From contig SVSF01000070.1 in assembly GCA_015064425.1 (NCBI GenBank), positions 1 to 9,376 of the forward strand: 9,376 nucleotides of DNA, read 5' to 3'. Below are positions 5,329 through 9,376 of the stretch, piece after piece (within the stretch, counting starts at the first letter, position 1; each line of letters opens with the position of its first letter). The DNA is from Oscillospiraceae bacterium. GTDB taxonomy: Bacteria; Bacillota_A; Clostridia; Oscillospirales; CAG-272. A program made the translations under genes and the position numbers. The notes below the pieces were generated by a model, which was not told the DNA's origin, searched no databases, and saw nothing but the letters and a program-made list of their open reading frames with translations.

Positions 5329-8300
5329 TTAAGCCTCCTCTCCAAAAATTACGATATAATCGTATGCGCCTATAGTATAGTATGTTCCGCCTACGTATAC
5401 CTTTACCGCATAGTTATTGAAGTTAAGAATGAATCCCTTTTCGTTTGAATACTTTTCAAACACTATTGAGTTTTTAGCTGCAGCGTACTTATCAAATCCG
5501 CTACTCGACTCGGAATTCTCTGTATCCTCCGTGGAAATAAGAATATCCTTATAGGTATTCTCCATATCAACAAGGTTTTCACTTACCTCTTTGTTCTTTG
5601 CGCTGACATAAGCCTCAAGTGCGGCATATTCATCGGCAAAATCAGTAAGAATACCTTCAAGCTCAGTAATTATTTCGGTAGGATATGCTTCATTTTCAGC
5701 AAGCTTATCGAAATTATCCTTAGCGAACTTATACATATCCGCATACTTAACACCATCTCCAAGTGCCTTAGCAACTTCAGCCTTATACTGATCATAAGCT
5801 TTCTTAAAGGTGTCAAGTGCCTCGTCATAGAAGCTCTGTCTTGTCTCAAGACGCTTCTTCGTATTCTCATTAGGATCAGCTTCAAATTCTTTCTTAGCAG
5901 TCTCGAGCTTTGCAGCCTTATCCTCAAAATCAGCAAGTGCGCCTATTTCTGGCTCCTTACCCGCTTCAACTTCTTCAGGTTTTTCGCCAAACAATGCCTT
6001 TCTGGCGAGAGTAATAGCCTCAGACTCGTAAAGAGCCTTTACAGACTTTTCATTAGGTGTATCGGACATATCTGCAATAAGTGCAAGATTTTCCTTACAG
6101 TCATACAAATACTTTCTGATGTTCTGAAGTGTAAGTCTGAGCTCTTCCTTAGAATCAGCTGCACTCTGAATTTCCTTGTTGATGGAAGCTATAAGCTGAT
6201 CCGCGGAATCGTTTATTATCTCAGTTTCATCAGGTATTCTCCAACCATCTATAAACTTATGTCCTTCAATGGTGCTGGTCTGCACATCCTTAAGAGCATT
6301 ATTTATATCATTGTAGCGTGCTATAAGGTCTGATACCCAAATATCATAGCGAACAGAATAATAATCACTGGTCTGCTCATTTTCTTTAAGCTTCTCTGTG
6401 TTATCGTACGAAAGGATGAACTTAAGTGAAGCACCGTTTTCGATCGCTCTGAGCATTGCGTAATCAATGTTACCTTCCATATTTATAGGCTCTCCCGCGA
6501 TCTGCTTATATCCGTGGAGAACTATTCCAAGGAAAGGTACCGTAGCAGCTGAACGAGCGTGACGGCTGGAGTCGGTTGCAATGTCAGTGATATAATCAAC
6601 GTATTTCCACGAATAAGCGTTTCCGTACGAGGTCATAACTTTGCTATATTCATTCTTGAGATATGCAAAGGCTTCGATGGTGAAATCCTTAGAGTCTTCA
6701 CGATGGTAAGGATCTTTTTCATCAAAGTCAGACGTCAAATACTCTCCAAGTGAGGATACCGAAATACCGATAGGCTCATACTTTGTGTAGTCCTCAGAAA
6801 GCTTAGTGTAGAAATCGCTAAAGTACGCGGGAGACATTGCAAGCTCATAATAGCTTACGTATGTCTGTCTTGTCGCACTATACTCTCTCTTACTAGTATA
6901 TCTTCCGTCTATAGTCTTAACTGCATGTTTCTTGAGTCTCATGCCGTCGAAAAGCTTATTGTCGGAAGCAAACACGAAATCAAAGTCAGGATATAATCCA
7001 AAGCCCTTTTCTTTTGCGTAAGCCAAAAGATCTTCAAAACTCATATCCTTCTTGACCGATCTATCCCATTTAATGCCTGTGGGCACAAGGTCAGTATTCA
7101 AACCGCCCTTGGAATATCCGGTAAGTATGAAATTGATGTTTGACACATCATTCTCAGCAAGCTCGTCGTACATCTTTGTAATATCCTTAAAGCTTGTAAG
7201 AGGCTTCATTGAATTATAAGGAATAGAAAGGAATTTCTCTGTAGTTTCAATAGCACCAAAGGTTTCTATGTAAAGCGGAATATCGTCTTTTACATCACTA
7301 TCAACAAGTGGCACAAGAACTTCCTTAGCTATCAAATAATCTCTGTATGCCTTAGCCATACCCACATACGACGTCTCGTAATATTTCTCGTGATCTTTGG
7401 GATTTTCTATACCTGCATCACTGTGGTCTGTAAGCATCTTGTATCGAATAGTAAAGTTTCCTGTATACTTTCTGGGGGAAACAACTGTCCAGATGCTGTC
7501 TCCGGCTACCGAAATAGCACTGGAGAGCTCATATTCATCATACGGTCTTGGATTGACCTGCATTCTTACCGAATTGTACTCGGGACTGTGGAATGAGCAA
7601 AGTGTCATCATTGCGTCGCCTTCTTCGACGATAGCAACAAATCCTCTCTTGTTTTCTACTCCGTCAGCATCGACCGAGGTCTCTGTCAATCCGTATACAG
7701 GATAGCGAACTATTTCGTTATGAGGAGCTCCTGTACCTATGTTATAATATGCGAAATCTTCGCCATAAACAGTACCGTAGAAATATGTGGAACCGCCTCT
7801 TGCCGCAAGCTCTTCAAAATCGAAGAGTGCACCAGATCCATCAGGGAAGAAGGTGTAACCCGAATTGGGGTTTGCAGCTGCTCCCATGAAAGGAAGTATT
7901 TCGATAGTCTCTAGTCTGTAAATACTCTCGTCAAAGCGAATTCCGCTCGCAGGTAATCTTACAGACAGACCATCTGCGTCGATCGTATATTCAAGCGCTA
8001 TTTTAAAGAGCGCCTCGTTCTTATCCTCAGGTGTATAGTTGAGCTTCAAATGCTCAGAGTCAAGCTCTTCGTACGTATAGTCGGGGCAATATTTTTTGAT
8101 TACACCTTCTATAGCCTTATACTCCTTCTTTGTAACACCGGTAAAGATGTACACAGGACCGTCTGCGGTCATAGGGTATTTTTTAAGGAAGTCTTCTTTC
8201 TGCTGCTCTGCAACCTCAGGATTCTTTTCGAATTTCTTAACGTGAGCCTCTAGGTCTCTGAGTTCGAAGAAGTTTTCTATAAGGCTCTTTTCATATTTTG

Positions 8301-8961
8301 ATGCCTCAGATTCCTCTCCGCAAATTATACCCTTGATCTCTTTCTCAAATTTATCCTTAGAAATTCTTTCCGGAACAAGGTATCTTGTATCGACACGTCC
8401 AATAGAATACTCTACTCTGACACCGTTTTTGATATACTTAGTTGTTATCTGGCTGGGAAGAATATTCTTTGTATCAATATTCAAGCTACCGCTCATTGCG
8501 GCATGCTGATAGCTGAAATACTTTCCTGAAGTATTGCTGTTACTTGTGTCGACATACTTTATGATGAACTGTGAAAGGTATTCAGCCTTTTCCTCTTCTG
8601 TTAGAGCATCATTTGCTCCAACATCATAGGGATTGGTAAACAGAACCTCTCCTGTATCAACATGCTGTACTGCGACCTCTCCGCTGTATTCATCTACATA
8701 CAAGCGGTATCCATCTTGCTCCAGACGGAGATCCATTATCTCAAGCTTTTCCTCGGCCGTATCGACAAGTTCTGATTCAGGATTCTTATAATCAGATCTA
8801 CCTGTCATATAGTCCATAGTAGGAGCAGATTTGCTGGTATTGTATTCGTAAGCCGTTGTGGAAGCAGGTGTTCCCTCAGATTCAGCCGCGCTTATAACCA
8901 ATGACGCAGAGCCAAGCAACATAAGAACTGCTAGGAAAGTCGATATTATTCTTTTTATCAT
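5329..8961 (-). CDS. Large secreted DUF5696-family protein, probable glycosidase-like fold
   Basis: 1210 residues. A signal peptide is clear: MIKR, hydrophobic core 5-22, likely cleavage after SAA at 24-26. There is no lipobox cysteine and no LPXTG tail. Residues 70-550 are beta-rich and start with the pattern typical of DUF5696 proteins (GYRLYVDEYSGEVAV...VLFTNP, 84-111). They include a charged helical stretch at about 198-265 and a Gly-rich FFPDGSG motif (371-377). Residues 560-910 look like a (beta/alpha) barrel: a strand with NINFILTGYSKGG (608-620), then GFGLYPDFDF (653-662), GISVSSLGEYLTSDF (732-746) and VPFLGIVLHGY (808-818), followed by EPINMEGN. D659, D661, E740 and D745 are candidate catalytic acids by position only. 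Residues 911-1165 are almost all charged helix, and 1166-1208 return to beta strands. DUF5696 genes are, to my knowledge, often next to YIP1 and sugar permease genes, as here. A role in binding or cleaving a surface or environmental glycan for the transporter is inference. ATG at 8961 has AAAGGAG 12 bases upstream. Confidence 0.8.
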   Translation of the reverse strand: MIKRIISTFLAVLMLLGSASLVISAAESEGTPASTTAYEYNTSKSAPTMDYMTGRSDYKNPESELVDTAEEKLEIMDLRLEQDGYRLYVDEYSGEVAVQHVDTGEVLFTNPYDVGANDALTEEEKAEYLSQFIIKYVDTSNSNTSGKYFSYQHAAMSGSLNIDTKNILPSQITTKYIKNGVRVEYSIGRVDTRYLVPERISKDKFEKEIKGIICGEESEASKYEKSLIENFFELRDLEAHVKKFEKNPEVAEQQKEDFLKKYPMTADGPVYIFTGVTKKEYKAIEGVIKKYCPDYTYEELDSEHLKLNYTPEDKNEALFKIALEYTIDADGLSVRLPASGIRFDESIYRLETIEILPFMGAAANPNSGYTFFPDGSGALFDFEELAARGGSTYFYGTVYGEDFAYYNIGTGAPHNEIVRYPVYGLTETSVDADGVENKRGFVAIVEEGDAMMTLCSFHSPEYNSVRMQVNPRPYDEYELSSAISVAGDSIWTVVSPRKYTGNFTIRYKMLTDHSDAGIENPKDHEKYYETSYVGMAKAYRDYLIAKEVLVPLVDSDVKDDIPLYIETFGAIETTEKFLSIPYNSMKPLTSFKDITKMYDELAENDVSNINFILTGYSKGGLNTDLVPTGIKWDRSVKKDMSFEDLLAYAKEKGFGLYPDFDFVFASDNKLFDGMRLKKHAVKTIDGRYTSKREYSATRQTYVSYYELAMSPAYFSDFYTKLSEDYTKYEPIGISVSSLGEYLTSDFDEKDPYHREDSKDFTIEAFAYLKNEYSKVMTSYGNAYSWKYVDYITDIATDSSRHARSAATVPFLGIVLHGYKQIAGEPINMEGNIDYAMLRAIENGASLKFILSYDNTEKLKENEQTSDYYSVRYDIWVSDLIARYNDINNALKDVQTSTIEGHKFIDGWRIPDETEIINDSADQLIASINKEIQSAADSKEELRLTLQNIRKYLYDCKENLALIADMSDTPNEKSVKALYESEAITLARKALFGEKPEEVEAGKEPEIGALADFEDKAAKLETAKKEFEADPNENTKKRLETRQSFYDEALDTFKKAYDQYKAEVAKALGDGVKYADMYKFAKDNFDKLAENEAYPTEIITELEGILTDFADEYAALEAYVSAKNKEVSENLVDMENTYKDILISTEDTENSESSSGFDKYAAAKNSIVFEKYSNEKGFILNFNNYAVKVYVGGTYYTIGAYDYIVIFGEEA
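5334..5339 (-). promoter_or_regulatory. Ribosome binding site of the MalF-like permease, inside the end of the DUF5696 gene
   Basis: AGGAGG on the minus strand lies in the last Glu-Glu-Ala codons of the DUF5696 gene, 8 bases before the ATG at 5325. Ribosomes finishing the large secreted protein therefore stop on top of the next initiation site, which points to translational coupling. Confidence 0.8.
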
Positions 8962-8973
8962 ATTAAATTACAT

Positions 8974-8980
8974 CTCCTTT
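8974..8980 (-). promoter_or_regulatory. Ribosome binding site of the DUF5696 gene
   Basis: AAAGGAG on the minus strand stands 12 bases before the ATG at 8961, directly after the stop of the YIP1-family gene. The ATG within the spacer (8971-8973) is followed at once by TAA in another frame, so it is not a start. Confidence 0.65.
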
Positions 8981-8982
8981 CT

Positions 8983-9376
8983 TTACATCCTGTACCGTAG
9001 CTCTGTAACGATGTTGGTAACAAAGCCGACAAGCTTTCCGAGAAGCGTGGAAAACAGAATTGCCAAAAACATAATAAATATCATTGCTACGATCGTTCCG
9101 AGCGTAGTAATAACGTTCTTTCCTATGGAATAATCGTGTGTTACCATCATTCCAAAGAAGAGGAGCAATCCAAGCCAAACAAATCCAAGTGTTGATACGA
9201 AAGATACCATCTTCAACTCGGATGCTACCACAAAGTTAGAAGCTATAGTTGCGGGGATTATCATGAGAATAGCAGGAGTCAACGAGTATGTTGTTGCTAT
9301 GTAGATATCCTTAAAGCTTCCTTCTCCGTCAAAGAGTGTCGTAAGACACCAGTTACCGATTATCCAAAGTGCCAAG
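8983..9376 (-). CDS. YIP1-family integral membrane protein (5'-truncated by window edge)
   Basis: The last 130 residues of a protein whose start lies beyond the right edge; the frame is open at the end of the window. It is almost wholly hydrophobic, with membrane segments at about 1-15 (cut), 27-52, 58-79 and 88-115 of the visible part, ending in a short basic tail (ELRYRM). The stretch NWCLTTLFDGEGSFKDIYIATTYSLTP matches the conserved pattern I associate with bacterial YIP1-domain proteins: Asn-Trp, then a Gly-Glu-Gly loop, then Tyr-Ser-Leu-x-Pro before a helix. The function of bacterial YIP1 proteins is not established. Placed 21 bases upstream of the secreted DUF5696 gene and in line with two sugar permeases, it may be an accessory membrane component of that system. 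The operon promoter is not in the window. Confidence 0.75.
   Translation of the reverse strand, partial: LALWIIGNWCLTTLFDGEGSFKDIYIATTYSLTPAILMIIPATIASNFVVASELKMVSFVSTLGFVWLGLLLFFGMMVTHDYSIGKNVITTLGTIVAMIFIMFLAILFSTLLGKLVGFVTNIVTELRYRM

Noticed and set aside
5670..5936. Arg/Leu-rich frame on the minus strand inside the DUF5696 gene
   Set aside because: It is an alternative frame of the charged helical segment of the large gene, with no ribosome site and skewed composition.
7390..7705. Overlapping plus-strand frames opposite the DUF5696 gene
   Set aside because: Antisense shadows of a long continuous coding frame; no start signals or known motifs.
8858..9133. Plus-strand frame crossing the YIP1/DUF5696 junction
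   Set aside because: It runs antisense through the signal-peptide region and the ribosome site of the DUF5696 gene; the hydrophobic product reflects the complementary strand of membrane-segment codons.

Overview
The window reads as a piece of chromosome from a low-to-moderate GC Gram-positive bacterium, most likely an uncultured or gut Clostridia (Oscillospiraceae/Lachnospiraceae type). This is inferred from the strong AGGAGG ribosome sites, the DUF5696/YIP1/CUT1-permease gene order, an S11 peptidase with an N-terminal anchor, and a TIR protein of a type I associate with Clostridia. No mobile element, CRISPR array, tRNA or rRNA is visible, and there is no stretch over about 160 bases without a gene.

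Layout. (1) The plus strand from the left edge to about 1795 holds a two-gene unit. The first gene is the 3' part of a TIR-domain gene whose N-terminal TIR half lies outside the window; its product continues into a TPR-like segment, a long charged coiled coil and membrane helices. Fifteen bases later comes a small protein with two zinc ribbons and one C-terminal membrane helix. A symmetric hairpin at 1806-1823 ends this unit and also the gene converging on it. (2) On the minus strand, 1834-2991 is a monocistronic S11-family D-Ala-D-Ala carboxypeptidase-like protein with its own likely promoter. (3) On the minus strand, from the right edge to 3145, lies a tight operon read in the order YIP1-family membrane protein (partial), secreted 1210-residue DUF5696 protein, MalF-like permease, MalG-like permease. 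Gaps are 21, 3 and 15 bases, and a GC-rich hairpin follows at 3089-3116.

How the genes may work together. The two permeases carry clear EAA loops, the docking site for an ABC ATPase, and look like a CUT1-type carbohydrate importer. No ATPase and no solute-binding lipoprotein is visible, so the ATPase is probably a shared one encoded elsewhere. The large secreted DUF5696 protein sits where a substrate-handling protein would be expected; it looks like a beta-sandwich plus glycosidase-like barrel with a long helical insertion near its C-terminus. Its substrate is unknown. The TIR/zinc-ribbon pair is a separate unit on the other strand. It keeps the TIR NADase-type catalytic glutamate and is a candidate membrane-associated immunity or signalling module, but nothing in the sequence proves this.
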